DNA of 53,460 nucleotides from positions 1,088-54,547 of the forward strand of contig CAJTFL010000026.1 of the NCBI GenBank assembly GCA_910575565.1, in the 5' to 3' direction. Below, piece by piece: positions 15,881 through 25,127 of this stretch. Source of the stretch: Lachnospiraceae bacterium. Lineage in GTDB: Bacteria > Bacillota > Clostridia > Lachnospirales > Lachnospiraceae. The position numbers and the translations under genes are program-made. Position 1 is the stretch's first letter. Each line of letters begins with the position of its first letter. Under the pieces are notes generated by a model. It was not told the origin of the DNA. It was given only the letters and a program-made list of their open reading frames with translations, and did no database searches.

Positions 15881-16287
15881 AGTCGTACACCTCCTAGGCT
15901 TTCATGAAAATTTTCGCTCCTTTAAGGAACACTTTTTCGCCCCGCCCACAGCCAGGCATTCGCAGCGCCCATGGCGAACCCTCCAAAAAATAACGGAAAA
16001 CGCAGACTCTGGGGAACGGCAAAATAAAAGTGGACAGCATAGCTATCCACTTAATTTCAGCACAAAAACCGGATTAACGCCGCAGCCCTTCCATCCTTAC
16101 TGCAAAGCAAAAATGGAAAAACGCCGCAACCCATCTGTCCCAGCGCGCTTCCGCGCCAAAACTGCCGGCCTTCCTTACATGATGAACCCGGGTCACTGAA
16201 AAAATACATTAACCAATACATTAACCATTTCTAACCAAGTGCCAAGGTGAGGTGGATACCTGCTTTCCTGATGTTGTTTTCACAACT
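15881..16287 (-). promoter_or_regulatory. Long attenuated leader of infC-rpmI-rplT (L20-leader type)
   Basis: About 400 bases separate the promoter from infC. A terminator-like stem AAGTGGA/TCCACTT at 16028-16052 is followed on the minus strand by TTTATTTT. Near the 5' end of the RNA, TATCCAC (16252-16258 region) is complementary to the GTGGATA in that stem, so a long-range alternative pairing could compete with the terminator. This matches the logic of L20 autoregulation in Firmicutes; the exact family assignment is inferred. A 12-bp direct repeat (GGTTAATGTATT twice) lies at 16203-16226. Confidence 0.65.
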
Positions 16288-16293
16288 TTTAAT

Positions 16294-16322
16294 ACTTTAC
16301 CATAATTTGCGTAGGCTGTCAA
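16294..16322 (-). promoter_or_regulatory. Sigma-A promoter for infC operon
   Basis: Minus strand TTGACA (16317-16322), 17-base spacer, TAAAGT (16294-16299). This is a near-consensus promoter directed into the infC leader. Confidence 0.8.
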
Positions 16323-16492
16323 CTGTTTTTTATTCAAAGCGGCGCAAAAACTGGTATGGATAATAATTAAATAACTGGATATTTAAATAATGCCACATTC
16401 CGATTATGATACGCATATCAGCGTACTGTCCGCATTATATTGAGAAAAAAACCATAGGGCAACGCACTGGAAGATAGAAGGAGGCCTTAACA

Positions 16493-17368
16493 ATGGATAC
16501 AAATCGATACGAATTAAATAAGCAGCTGGCGCAAATGTTAAAGGGCGGCGTCATCATGGATGTCACCACGCCGGAGCAGGCTAAGATTGCCGAGGAGGCA
16601 GGCGCGTGCGCCGTTATGGCGCTGGAAAAAATCCCTGCGGATATCCGGGCTGCAGGCGGCGTATCCAGGATGAGCGATCCTAAAATGATCAAGGGAATCC
16701 AGGAAGCCGTTTCCATACCGGTTATGGCAAAATGCAGAATTGGGCACTTTGTGGAAGCACAGATCCTGGAAGCCATTGAAATTGATTATGTGGATGAAAG
16801 CGAGGTACTTTCCCCTGCCGATGATCTTTACCACATCGATAAACGCAAATTCAAGGTTCCCTTTGTCTGCGGCGCTAGGGATCTGGGCGAAGCGCTGAGA
16901 AGGATTAATGAAGGGGCATCCATGATCCGCACAAAAGGCGAGCCGGGAACAGGCGACGTAGTGCAGGCTGTCCGGCATATGCGGAAAATGAACCAGGAAA
17001 TTGCAAAAGCTGCCTCAATGAGGGATGATGAGCTGTTTGAAACAGCGAAAAGCTTAGGGGTTCCTTATGAGCTTCTGAAATATGTACATGAAAATGGCCG
17101 CCTGCCAGTTGTAAACTTTGCAGCAGGAGGAGTGGCAACACCGGCAGACGCAGCCCTTATGATGCAGCTTGGGGCAGAAGGCGTATTCGTAGGATCTGGC
17201 ATCTTCAAATCCGGAGATCCCAAAAAGCGGGCATCGGCCATCGTAAAAGCAGTTACTAACTTTGAGGATCCCAAGCTCCTCGCAGCCCTTTCCGAAGACC
17301 TTGGCGAAGCAATGGTGGGGATCAATGAGCAGGAGATAAAGCTCCTGATGGAAGAAAGGGGAAATTAA
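16493..17368 (+). CDS. pdxS: Pyridoxal 5'-phosphate synthase subunit PdxS
   Basis: A 291-residue TIM barrel that makes PLP from ribose 5-phosphate, glyceraldehyde 3-phosphate and ammonia. Signatures are [40 protein letters not shown] with the catalytic lysine, and [14 protein letters not shown]. Near the C-terminus, [20 protein letters not shown] is the phosphate-binding loop. AAGGAGG lies 8 bases upstream. It is followed 1 base later by pdxT, which feeds it ammonia. The 170-base upstream gap has no regulator gene and no promoter I can assign. Confidence 0.98.
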   Translation: MDTNRYELNKQLAQMLKGGVIMDVTTPEQAKIAEEAGACAVMALEKIPADIRAAGGVSRMSDPKMIKGIQEAVSIPVMAKCRIGHFVEAQILEAIEIDYVDESEVLSPADDLYHIDKRKFKVPFVCGARDLGEALRRINEGASMIRTKGEPGTGDVVQAVRHMRKMNQEIAKAASMRDDELFETAKSLGVPYELLKYVHENGRLPVVNFAAGGVATPADAALMMQLGAEGVFVGSGIFKSGDPKKRASAIVKAVTNFEDPKLLAALSEDLGEAMVGINEQEIKLLMEERGN

Positions 17369-17369
17369 A

Positions 17370-17936
17370 ATGCAGATCGCCATACTTGCAGTACAGGGGG
17401 CTTTCGCTGAGCACCGCAAAAAAATAGAGGCGATGGGCGTATCCTGCGTTGAGCTTCGCAAAAAAGAGGATTTGCAGAAATCCTTCGACGGCTTGATCCT
17501 GCCCGGCGGGGAAAGTACGGTGCAGGGAATGCTGATAAAGGAGCTAGGGCTGTATGACGGTCTTAAGGAAAGGATCCAAGACGGGATGCCTGTACTGGCC
17601 ACCTGTGCAGGACTGATCCTCCTGGCTGAGGAATTGGCAAACGATCCCCGCGTATACTTTGGGACACTTCCGGTAAAAGTGAAACGGAATGCCTATGGCA
17701 GGCAGCTCGGAAGCTTCCATACAGTCCAAAAAATGGACGGGATTGGAATCGTGCCCATGACCTTCATCCGTGCACCATATATTGAAGAAACCAGAGGCAA
17801 TGCCCAAACACTTGCTTCAGTAAGGGGAAATATTGTGGCAGTGAAATGCGGCACACAGTACGCGATGTCATTCCATCCCGAATTAGATGAGGATAACCGG
17901 ATACATCAGGCATTTTTAAATGCGGCTAGAAATTAA
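17370..17936 (+). CDS. pdxT: Pyridoxal 5'-phosphate synthase glutaminase subunit PdxT
   Basis: A 188-residue class I glutaminase. PGGESTVQGML is the oxyanion region, ATCAGLILLA carries the nucleophilic cysteine near residue 79, and SFHPELDED supplies the His-Glu pair. It hydrolyses glutamine and channels ammonia into PdxS. One base separates it from the pdxS stop, so the two are co-translated. A long hairpin terminator follows at 17970. Confidence 0.98.
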   Translation: MQIAILAVQGAFAEHRKKIEAMGVSCVELRKKEDLQKSFDGLILPGGESTVQGMLIKELGLYDGLKERIQDGMPVLATCAGLILLAEELANDPRVYFGTLPVKVKRNAYGRQLGSFHTVQKMDGIGIVPMTFIRAPYIEETRGNAQTLASVRGNIVAVKCGTQYAMSFHPELDEDNRIHQAFLNAARN

Positions 17937-17969
17937 AATATCTCTCTGTTCCCGTGATGGTGCTTTTTC

Positions 17970-18031
17970 GATAGTGCAAAGGGAAACGGAGGCGCAGTGG
18001 CGCTGCGCCTCCGTTTTTCCTTTGTGCTATC
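17970..18031. terminator. Long hairpin terminator after pdxT
   Basis: GATAGTGCAAAGG at the left pairs with CCTTTGTGCTATC at the right, and the inner stem GGAGGCGCAG/CTGCGCCTCC is followed by GTTTTTCC. Nearly the whole 62 bases fold back. It lies between convergent pdxT and the C26 peptidase gene and could stop both. Confidence 0.9.
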
Positions 18032-18144
18032 GGAAAAGCAGGCCAGCGAAACGTAAGGTAATTTAAGGTAGATTGTATTGGATGCTGACGGACAAAAAGG
18101 ACGTCAGTCTAGGAAGAACACCATAGGCCAGCCTTCCTTCCAAT

Positions 18145-18891
18145 TCATTTTGTTTGCCTTATCCGGCTCCTCTCCACCAGATCCGCAAACAGCTTATTCA
18201 TCACCGGAGCGGAATCCACCAGATCTTCCGGATGCCACTGGACGCCCAGGATCAGGCCTTCCTCATCCTCGATTCCCTCGATTATGCCATCCTCCGCCCT
18301 GGCTGTAACCTTAAGCCCTTTCCCCAGCGCCTTTACCGCCTGATGGTGCATGGAATTGGTTTTCAGCTTCCCGGCTCCAAAGACGGCGGCAAGCCTGGTT
18401 CCCTCCTCCACCTCCACGTGATGGGTCAAATACGTCCGATCATACTTCTGCAAATGCTGGATTACCTTCCCCTCATAATGGGACAGATCCTGGTAAAGGC
18501 TCCCTCCCATTAGTACATTTAAGGTCTGATGGCCTTTGCAGATCCCAAGCATAGGAAGCTTGCGCTCCAGGGCATACCGCCCCGCCTTCAGCCACGCATC
18601 ATCGATTTCCGGGCGGAAGATCCCAATCTCCGGAAGAGGCTCCTCACCGTAATGCCACGGCGTCATATCCTCCCCGCCGGGAAACAAAAGCCCGTCGCAA
18701 AAAGACAGCGCAGCCTCCGGATCCTCCGCCACCGTCTCCGGCGGAATCAATACCGGAACACCCCCGTTCATCTGGACAGCCCGCACATTGGTACTGCTCA
18801 TAAATACATACTTTCCGCTGATATATAAGCCCGGATCCGTCCTCCTGGTAAGGGTCATGATGCCAATAACTGGTTTTCGCTGGTTTTCCAT
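18145..18891 (-). CDS. Class I glutamine amidotransferase-like hydrolase (peptidase C26)
   Basis: A 248-residue protein of the PuuD/gamma-glutamyl hydrolase type. LLFPGGEDMTPWHYGE is followed by LGICKGHQTLNVLMGG, where the Cys is the nucleophile, and VQWHPEDL gives His and Glu. Family members cut gamma-glutamyl bonds, as in gamma-glutamyl-GABA or folate polyglutamates; the substrate here is not determined. It is the most distal of three hydrolases downstream of the peptide importer on the same strand, though gaps of 98 and 254 bases make a single transcript uncertain. Confidence 0.9.
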   Translation of the reverse strand: MENQRKPVIGIMTLTRRTDPGLYISGKYVFMSSTNVRAVQMNGGVPVLIPPETVAEDPEAALSFCDGLLFPGGEDMTPWHYGEEPLPEIGIFRPEIDDAWLKAGRYALERKLPMLGICKGHQTLNVLMGGSLYQDLSHYEGKVIQHLQKYDRTYLTHHVEVEEGTRLAAVFGAGKLKTNSMHHQAVKALGKGLKVTARAEDGIIEGIEDEEGLILGVQWHPEDLVDSAPVMNKLFADLVERSRIRQTK

Positions 18892-18949
18892 AATCTTTGT
18901 TCTTCTTTCCCTTCTCTTTGTGAAAATTTAATGCTTTGTTTTATGATGA

Positions 18950-18989
18950 AAATCTATGTCCATTCAGCCCCGCGCCATTCGCAAAACCA
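18950..18989 (+). repeat. Solo end of element A
   Basis: AAAATCTATGTCCATTCAGC followed by CCGCGCCATTCGCAAAACC resembles the first ~40 bases of element A (29170 onward). No other part of the element follows. It fills most of the gap between the C26 and M42 genes. Confidence 0.5.
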
Positions 18990-20081
18990 TCACTTCAAAA
19001 TATCCTGCCTAAAAATATGGCAAAGCCGCTCCTCATCCAGCCCCCGGATCACCTGAGCCGCCAAGCTGGAAGCCGCTTCCATATCCTCCCTGGCGCAGAA
19101 ATTATAATGCGTATGAATATACCTGCTGGGAATCCCAAGAACCAGCACCGGCACTGCCTTCCCGGTAAGGCTGATTTTTCCCGCATTAGTGCTCCCGCCT
19201 CTCCTCACCGCCTCCTGGTAAGGAATGCCGCACTTTTTCGCTAATTCCTCCGCATATTCGATAAACGCAGGATTGGAAATATAGCTGTTATCCAGCCTCC
19301 TAATCTGCACCCCATTTTTCATCCGGCACTGAGCCTGGGTCGCGCTGATGTGGAAATCGTCAGAAGGAGAGCCTTCAAACACAATGGCCAGATCCGGCTT
19401 CACTACCTGAGCCGTCACGATGGCTCCTCTCATCCCCATTTCCTCCTGGGTGGCAAAAGCGCCCACCACCTGGACAGCCAGCTTTTCCCGTTCCTCAAAC
19501 AGCTGATCCATGGTATCTACAATACAAGCGCACCCTGCCCGGTTGTCAAAGGCCTTTCCACAGCAAATCCCGTGCTCCTCATCATAGGAGAAAGATACAT
19601 CCGGCATCATAGGATCCCCGATGGAAATGCCGAAGGCTTCCTCCGCCTCTTTCCTGCTGGTTGCGCCAACATCCACGTAAATCTTTTCAATATCCAAATC
19701 CTGGGAAGCCCTTTCCTTCGCGTTCATAAAATGAACCGGCTTGGAAGTGATAATGCCCTTTACCCGCTTTCCGCTCCTGGTACGGATAATCACCGAATGG
19801 GCCGGGATATTATTCAGCATAAACCCGCCCAGCATGATAATGCCCAAAACGCCGTTGTCATGGATGGTCTGCACCATAAAGCCGCACTCATCCGAATGGG
19901 CATCCAGCTGGAGCACCGGCTTATCCTTGTCTGCCCCAGGCATCCTTACATACAGGTTGTGCATGGCGTCGTTTTCCACCTGATACTTTTTGCAGTAACT
20001 GGCAATCGTGCGAATCACTTCTTCTTCAAACCCACTTGGCCCGAATGCATCTGAAATCCTGCCAAACATTTGCATATCCAT
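18990..20081 (-). CDS. M42-family metallo-aminopeptidase
   Basis: A 363-residue M42 enzyme of the glutamyl aminopeptidase/TET type. Metal ligands are visible in LDAHSDECGFMV, GKAFDNRAGCACIVD, the catalytic pair ATQEEMGMRGA, FEGSPSDD and the C-terminal YIHTHYNF. These enzymes remove N-terminal residues from short peptides in the cytoplasm and often form dodecamers. The ATG at 20081 is preceded by GAAGGAGAT. It lies downstream of the M55 gene on the same strand. Confidence 0.93.
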   Translation of the reverse strand: MDMQMFGRISDAFGPSGFEEEVIRTIASYCKKYQVENDAMHNLYVRMPGADKDKPVLQLDAHSDECGFMVQTIHDNGVLGIIMLGGFMLNNIPAHSVIIRTRSGKRVKGIITSKPVHFMNAKERASQDLDIEKIYVDVGATSRKEAEEAFGISIGDPMMPDVSFSYDEEHGICCGKAFDNRAGCACIVDTMDQLFEEREKLAVQVVGAFATQEEMGMRGAIVTAQVVKPDLAIVFEGSPSDDFHISATQAQCRMKNGVQIRRLDNSYISNPAFIEYAEELAKKCGIPYQEAVRRGGSTNAGKISLTGKAVPVLVLGIPSRYIHTHYNFCAREDMEAASSLAAQVIRGLDEERLCHIFRQDILK

Positions 20082-20121
20082 GGTCTGTAATCTCCTTCAT
20101 CTGAACAATTTTGCTGCATAC

Positions 20122-20164
20122 GCATCAAATCAGGGCAATCCTTTCCGCCGCCCTGATTTGATGC
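20122..20164. repeat. Perfect 15-bp inverted repeat between M55 and M42 genes
   Basis: GCATCAAATCAGGGC (20122-20136) and its exact complement (20150-20164) flank a 13-base loop. There is no T run on either side, so it is not an ordinary terminator. The rest of 20165-20335 shows no gene or known motif. Confidence 0.85.
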
Positions 20165-20335
20165 CTGCTATTAACTTACGGCGGGACTGTCACAAAACCG
20201 CAGATTTCCCCAATATATAGATTGAATATTTCCATAAATTCCACTATAAATTGCAGAGACGCAGTGTTTTATTGCAGTCCTATAAGATAATTGGCTTTGC
20301 CCGTGCACCAGCGCTTGGCCGAAGGCGGCAGCGCC

Positions 20336-21136
20336 TTAATACACCACAAAGCAATGAGCCGTCACCACATCCATCCAGTTATCCGTAACCAGACGGTTAG
20401 TAAAGGTATCCACCTTTTCCATCCCCGGATAGAAGGACATCTGGTAGGCTTTCCGCCAATCCTTAAACGTTACCTCATAGGTAAACTTCTTCGGAAGCTC
20501 CACCTGGCAGAGAGACAAATCCTTTGACAATGCCCTTTTCACCCCGGAATGGATCCCCTCCAGCACCTTTACAGGCGGCTCACAGACCGTGGCCCCGCCT
20601 ACTCCCCGCTTAGTCACCACCGTTTCCAGCTCCGGAACCTGAGCCTTCGCCAGGCCGCAGATCGCCTCATCACCGGATAGGAACAGCACCGGAACCCCAA
20701 GGCTTGCCGCCGTGTAGGTATTCAGCATAAACTCGCTCATATACTCCCCGTTCAGCCGGATATACAGGCTGTTCCCGGTGGAGGTATGGCTGATGGAAAA
20801 TTCCGGATTTCCCGCCGGAGCGTGGTATCCCACATACAAAACGCCGTCAAAGCTTTCGTCAATCCCCCACATCATATTGTAGGGATGGCCGCTTTTCCCC
20901 CGGATCAGCCGGACATACTCCGGCATTTCCAAGGGATCGATATTGGAAGCATCGCCGTGGCCGTCCTTGACTACGATCTCCGTAGCCCCTTTCTCCCAGG
21001 CCGCCTCACAGGCAGCCAAAACCTCCCTGGTCATCTCCCCCGCAAAGGGCCGGTAGATGGCCTCCTGCTTATGGGTTTCCGCCGGAAGGGCAAGCCCGGC
21101 GCAGCCCTCAATATCTGCGCTCACAAACAGTTTCAT
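20336..21136 (-). CDS. M55-family D-aminopeptidase (DppA-like)
   Basis: A 266-residue zinc peptidase like Bacillus DppA, which removes D-Ala from the N-terminus of D-peptides. Metal-binding motifs are VSADIEGCAGL at the start, VVKDGHGDASNIDP near residue 60, VGYHAPAG near 105 and LNGEYMSE near 130. The ATG at 21136 is 11 bases after AGGAGG; the upstream TTG is too close to that site. It follows the importer ATPase gene by 58 bases. DppA-type enzymes occur with dipeptide importers, which supports a role on peptidoglycan-derived or D-containing peptides. Confidence 0.93.
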   Translation of the reverse strand: MKLFVSADIEGCAGLALPAETHKQEAIYRPFAGEMTREVLAACEAAWEKGATEIVVKDGHGDASNIDPLEMPEYVRLIRGKSGHPYNMMWGIDESFDGVLYVGYHAPAGNPEFSISHTSTGNSLYIRLNGEYMSEFMLNTYTAASLGVPVLFLSGDEAICGLAKAQVPELETVVTKRGVGGATVCEPPVKVLEGIHSGVKRALSKDLSLCQVELPKKFTYEVTFKDWRKAYQMSFYPGMEKVDTFTNRLVTDNWMDVVTAHCFVVY

Positions 21137-21194
21137 TTCTTCCAAATCCTCCTTAATTCCTGCCTAGTACTGCGGCCGCCTTGGCATCCAATGC

Positions 21195-22202
21195 TTACCC
21201 CGGCTGCGCGCCTTTCTTTATCTTGTCGTCATAAAGATGGCAGTAAACGTAATGATCCTCGCTGACCTGGTATTTCTTCGGCGCTTCCTCCTTGCAGCAG
21301 TCCATGCACTTGGGACACCGGGTATGGAACTTGCATCCCTTTGGCGGGTTTAAAGGCGATGGGATATTCCCTTCCAGGATGATCCTGTCCTTCTTCGCCG
21401 TAGGATCCGGGACGGGAACCGCGGACAGCAGCGCCTGGGTGTACGGATGAAGGGGCGCCTGGTAAAGGCTTTCCTTATTCCCTACCTCCACAAAATTCCC
21501 CAGATACATCACCCCTACCCGGTCGCTGATATGCTCCACTACGCTTAAATCATGAGCCACGAAAATATAGGTAAGGTTAAATTCCTTCTTTAGCTGGTTC
21601 ATCAGATTCAGCACCTGGGCCTGGATAGATACATCCAAGGCAGACACCGGCTCATCGGCGATAATCAGGGAAGGCTGAACCGCCAGCGCCCTTGCGATCC
21701 CGATCCTCTGGCGCTGGCCGCCGGAAAACTCATGGGGGTAACGGTTGGCATGGTAATCATCCAGGCCTACCTTCCGGAGAAGATCCAGCACCTTTTCCTC
21801 CATCTCCTTCTTGTCCTTCGCCAGGCTATGGATCACCAAAGGCTCCGCGACAATATCAAATATGGACATCCTGGGATTTAAGGAGGCATAGGGATCCTGG
21901 AACACCATCTGGACTTTCTTGCGCACCGGGCGCATCTGTTTGTCATTATACGAAGAAATGTCCTCTCCGTCCAGAATTATTTTTCCAGAAGTAGGCTGCT
22001 CCAGCTTGCAGATGCCCCTTCCCAGGGTAGACTTGCCGCAGCCTGATTCGCCTACGATGCCGAAAACCTCGCCCCGCCTTACCTCAAAGGAAACGCCGTC
22101 CACGGCCTTAACGTAATCCATCGTGCCGAATTTCTTCCCGGCAACCGGATAATAAATCTTCACATCCTCAACATCCAATAAGATATCTGCCTGATTTGCC
22201 AT
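21195..22202 (-). CDS. Oligopeptide ABC transporter ATPase, DppF/OppF type
   Basis: A 335-residue ATPase. Walker A is GESGCGKST at residues 51-59, the signature FSGGQRQ is at 159-165 and Walker B IIADEP at 180-185. The C-terminal extension NPPKGCKFHTRCPKCMDCC is the peptide-transporter type, here with more cysteines (CPKCMDCC) than the usual single pairs. It powers uptake together with the DppD-like partner, whose gene ends 2 bases upstream. It is the last importer gene before the M55 peptidase. Confidence 0.95.
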   Translation of the reverse strand: MANQADILLDVEDVKIYYPVAGKKFGTMDYVKAVDGVSFEVRRGEVFGIVGESGCGKSTLGRGICKLEQPTSGKIILDGEDISSYNDKQMRPVRKKVQMVFQDPYASLNPRMSIFDIVAEPLVIHSLAKDKKEMEEKVLDLLRKVGLDDYHANRYPHEFSGGQRQRIGIARALAVQPSLIIADEPVSALDVSIQAQVLNLMNQLKKEFNLTYIFVAHDLSVVEHISDRVGVMYLGNFVEVGNKESLYQAPLHPYTQALLSAVPVPDPTAKKDRIILEGNIPSPLNPPKGCKFHTRCPKCMDCCKEEAPKKYQVSEDHYVYCHLYDDKIKKGAQPG

Positions 22203-22204
22203 TT

Positions 22205-23194
22205 TTAAGCGCCCCCTTTCTCACAAAGCCAGCATCTGCACAAATGTCCCTCTTCCACCTCATAAAATCCCGGCTCCTCTTCCAAGCACTTTTGGAAGGC
22301 ATGGCTGCACCTGGGGGCAAACTTGCAGCCCTTTGGCATATATTTCGGGTTCGGCACATTGCCCGGGATTGCTTCCAGCTCCTCGGCAGCTTCCCCCAGC
22401 TTCGGGATAGAGTTTAACAAGCCCTTGGTGTAAGGATGGGTCGGATGGGCAAAAAGCGCATTTACATCGGCTTTTTCCACCACGCGGCCGCAGTACATGA
22501 CCACTACCTCGTCGCAGACCTCCGCCACCACCCCAAGGTCATGGGTGATAAAGAGGATGGATGTTCCGATATCCTTTTTCAGACCGTTCATCAGATCCAG
22601 GATCTGTGCCTGGATCGTCACATCCAGAGCCGTGGTAGGCTCGTCGGCAATAAGGATTTTGGGACGGCACACTAAAGCCATGGCAATCATTACCCTCTGG
22701 CGCTGGCCGCCGGAAAGCTGGAAGGGATACTCCTTCATCATATGCTCTACCCGGGGCACGCCGGTTTTGCGCAGCATATCCTCGGCCTTTTTATAGGCCT
22801 CCTCCTTGGAGATGTCCTGGTGCTGCAGGATGCATTCCGTAAGCTGCCGGCCAATCCTCATCACTGGGTTTAAGCTGGTCATCGGCTCCTGGAAAATCAT
22901 GGAGATCTGGCTGCCCCTCAGCTTCCGCTTTTCCTCCTCGCTGATATGGGCAATATCCTTCCCCTCTAAAAGGATTTCCCCTTCGGCAATCTTCCCGGTG
23001 GTTCCGGTCAAAAGGCCCATGATGGAGAGGGAGGTTACGCTTTTGCCGCTTCCCGACTCCCCTACGATCCCTAAGGTAGAGCCTTCCTTTAATTCAAAAT
23101 CCACCCCGTCAACGGATTTCACCACGCCGCCGTCGGTGTAAAAATAGGTGTGGAGGTTCTTCACCTCTAATACGTTCTTTCTGTTATCTTCCAT
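22205..23194 (-). CDS. Oligopeptide ABC transporter ATPase, DppD/OppD type
   Basis: A 329-residue ATPase with Walker A GESGSGKS at 45-52, signature LSGGQRQ at 160-166 and Walker B LIADEP at 181-186. A C-terminal Cys-rich peptide-transporter tail (GCKFAPRCSHAFQKC) ends LCRCWLCEKGGA. It pairs with the DppF-like subunit as a heterodimer on the cytoplasmic side. Gaps to both neighbours are under 20 bases. Confidence 0.95.
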   Translation of the reverse strand: MEDNRKNVLEVKNLHTYFYTDGGVVKSVDGVDFELKEGSTLGIVGESGSGKSVTSLSIMGLLTGTTGKIAEGEILLEGKDIAHISEEEKRKLRGSQISMIFQEPMTSLNPVMRIGRQLTECILQHQDISKEEAYKKAEDMLRKTGVPRVEHMMKEYPFQLSGGQRQRVMIAMALVCRPKILIADEPTTALDVTIQAQILDLMNGLKKDIGTSILFITHDLGVVAEVCDEVVVMYCGRVVEKADVNALFAHPTHPYTKGLLNSIPKLGEAAEELEAIPGNVPNPKYMPKGCKFAPRCSHAFQKCLEEEPGFYEVEEGHLCRCWLCEKGGA

Positions 23195-23212
23195 AAATCC
23201 CTTCCCCCTCTC

Positions 23213-24103
23213 TTAATCCGTCAGTTTCGGGTCAAGCGCATCCCTAAGGCCGTCCCCAAGGATATTAAAGCTTAACACCGTAAGGAAAATAGCAAGGCCC
23301 GGGAACACCGTACAGTGCATACTGGTCAGCATATAGTTCCGCCCATTGGATAAGAGGAAGCCCCACTCCGGGGTAGGCGGCTGGGCTCCCATGCCTAAGA
23401 AGCTTAAGGAGGAAGCCGTCAGGATGGATGAGCCTACGGACATGGTAAACTGCACGATAATCTCCGGAACCGCCCCGGGAAGGATATGCCGGAATAAAAT
23501 CCTGGCATCCGACGCCCCTAAATTCTTTGCCGCCTGGACGAAAACGGAATGCTTTAAGGCCAGGGTACGGCTCCTTACCAGACGGGCGAAGGTGGGGGTG
23601 GAGAATACGGACACGGCAATCACCACGTTCCCTAAGCCGCTTCCTAAAATCGCCACAATGGCAATGGCTAAGATAATGCCGGGGAAGGCAAACAACGTAT
23701 CGCAGATTCGCATAATGATGGAATCGATAATCCCGCCGTAATATCCCCCTAAAAGCCCTAAGATCGTGCCGCAGATGGCTCCTACGGACACGGCGGAAAG
23801 GCCCACGGCAAGGGAAATCTTCGTGCCGCAGATCACCCGGGAAAACAGATCCCTGCCGAATTCATCCGTGCCGAACCAGTGGGCGCTGCTTGGCCCCTGG
23901 AGGATGGAATTATAGTCATATTCATTGATTTTAAAGGGCACAATAGCCTCGCCGAAGAAGGCAAGGAACACCAAGAACAGGATGAATGCCAGGGCAACCA
24001 CCGCGTTTTTCTGTTTCTTAAACTTCCGGATCATTTCCGATATAGGCGTCTTGATATCTGTCTTTTCGTTTAATTCCGCTTTTGCAGCCTTCACTTTACT
24101 CAT
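23213..24103 (-). CDS. Oligopeptide ABC transporter permease, DppC/OppC type
   Basis: A 296-residue permease. A basic N-terminus is followed by a first helix near ALAFILFLVFLAFFG, the periplasm-type loop HWFGTDEFGRDLFSRVICG, and the binding-protein-dependent permease domain with the EAA-like loop AAKNLGASDARILFRHILPG. The ATG at 24103 is 8 bases after AGGAGG. It forms the membrane channel with the DppB-like subunit, whose gene ends 12 bases upstream. Confidence 0.95.
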   Translation of the reverse strand: MSKVKAAKAELNEKTDIKTPISEMIRKFKKQKNAVVALAFILFLVFLAFFGEAIVPFKINEYDYNSILQGPSSAHWFGTDEFGRDLFSRVICGTKISLAVGLSAVSVGAICGTILGLLGGYYGGIIDSIIMRICDTLFAFPGIILAIAIVAILGSGLGNVVIAVSVFSTPTFARLVRSRTLALKHSVFVQAAKNLGASDARILFRHILPGAVPEIIVQFTMSVGSSILTASSLSFLGMGAQPPTPEWGFLLSNGRNYMLTSMHCTVFPGLAIFLTVLSFNILGDGLRDALDPKLTD

Positions 24104-24115
24104 ATGCAGCACCTC

Positions 24116-25036
24116 CTATGACATCTTGATTTCCGGATTGAGGACGGCATAGAGGATATCCACAATCAGATTAATGATGATAAACTGCAGGGAAAAAATC
24201 AAAATCAGGGACTGGATAGCCGGATAATCCCGGTAGTTCACCGATTCCACCAAAAGCTGCCCCAGGCCCGGGTAGGCAAATACCGCCTCCGTCACCACGG
24301 AACCGCCTAAAAGGAAACCAAACTGAAGGCCCACTACCGTAACCACGGAAATCATGGAATTGCGGAAGGCATGGCCCCAGGTTACGGCCTTCTCCTTTAG
24401 CCCCTTCGCCCTGGCTGTCCGGATATAGTCCTCCTTTAGCACCTCCACGATGGAGGATCGGGTAAACCTGGCAATAATGGCCGCGATGCTGGTTCCCAGG
24501 GTAATGGCCGGAAGAATCAGGTTCTTCCAGCTCCCTGCCCCGGTGGTGGGAAGCCAGCGCAGCTTCACGGAGAAAAGCATAATCAGCAAAAACCCAATCC
24601 AGAAATTCGGCAGGGAAATCCCGGAAACCGCCACCGTCATCCCGGTGAAATCCTGCCATTTCCCCCGGTTCTTCCCGGACCATACGCCCAGGATAATGCC
24701 CAGGGCGGAACTCCAGGCCAGGCTGGCGATGGTTAAGGCCATGGTATTGCCGTACCTGGCGGCAACCTCCTCCAAAACAGGACGCTTCGTGCGCAGGGAC
24801 ATCCCCAGATCGCCCTTCAGCAGACCGCCTACATACTTTAAATATTGGACAGGAACCGGCTTATCCAGCCCTAACTGGACACGCACCGCTTCTACCGCAT
24901 CCAAGGTAGCCTGCTCCCCAGCCACAAGCCTGGCCGGATCTCCGGGAATCATCCGGACAAAAAAGAACACAAAGGTCACAACGATAATCAGGGTGGGGAT
25001 AACCCCCACAATTCGCTTTACGGTATATCGCAACAT
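24116..25036 (-). CDS. Oligopeptide ABC transporter permease, DppB/OppB type
   Basis: A 306-residue permease beginning MLRYTVKRIVGVIPTL, the typical DppB N-terminus, with FFVRMIPGDPARL and the EAA loop RTARAKGLKEKAVTWGHAFRN. I choose the ATG at 25036, spaced from AAGGAGATGA, over two earlier in-frame starts. The gene follows a terminator hairpin and a 22-bp palindrome located between it and the binding-protein gene. Confidence 0.94.
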   Translation of the reverse strand: MLRYTVKRIVGVIPTLIIVVTFVFFFVRMIPGDPARLVAGEQATLDAVEAVRVQLGLDKPVPVQYLKYVGGLLKGDLGMSLRTKRPVLEEVAARYGNTMALTIASLAWSSALGIILGVWSGKNRGKWQDFTGMTVAVSGISLPNFWIGFLLIMLFSVKLRWLPTTGAGSWKNLILPAITLGTSIAAIIARFTRSSIVEVLKEDYIRTARAKGLKEKAVTWGHAFRNSMISVVTVVGLQFGFLLGGSVVTEAVFAYPGLGQLLVESVNYRDYPAIQSLILIFSLQFIIINLIVDILYAVLNPEIKMS

Positions 25037-25098
25037 TGCTTTTCTCATCTCCTTAACTACTGCCAAATTGGTTGCCGAAACTATGGGAGGAAATCCTA

Positions 25099-25120
25099 CA
25101 CTAGTGTTGCAACACTAGTG
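25099..25120. promoter_or_regulatory. Perfect 22-bp palindrome between binding-protein and permease genes
   Basis: The sequence from 25099 to 25120 is its own reverse complement, made of CACTAGTGTTG and its complement around a TTGCAA centre; CACTAGTG itself is palindromic and appears twice. It could be a dimeric protein site or an RNA hairpin ahead of the permease genes. Confidence 0.5.
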
Positions 25121-25127
25121 CAAAAGG

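Noticed and set aside
15900..15990. Another element A copy upstream of infC
   Set aside because: Only scattered short similarities (GAAAATTTTCG, GCGCCCATGG) and no ordered match to the element.
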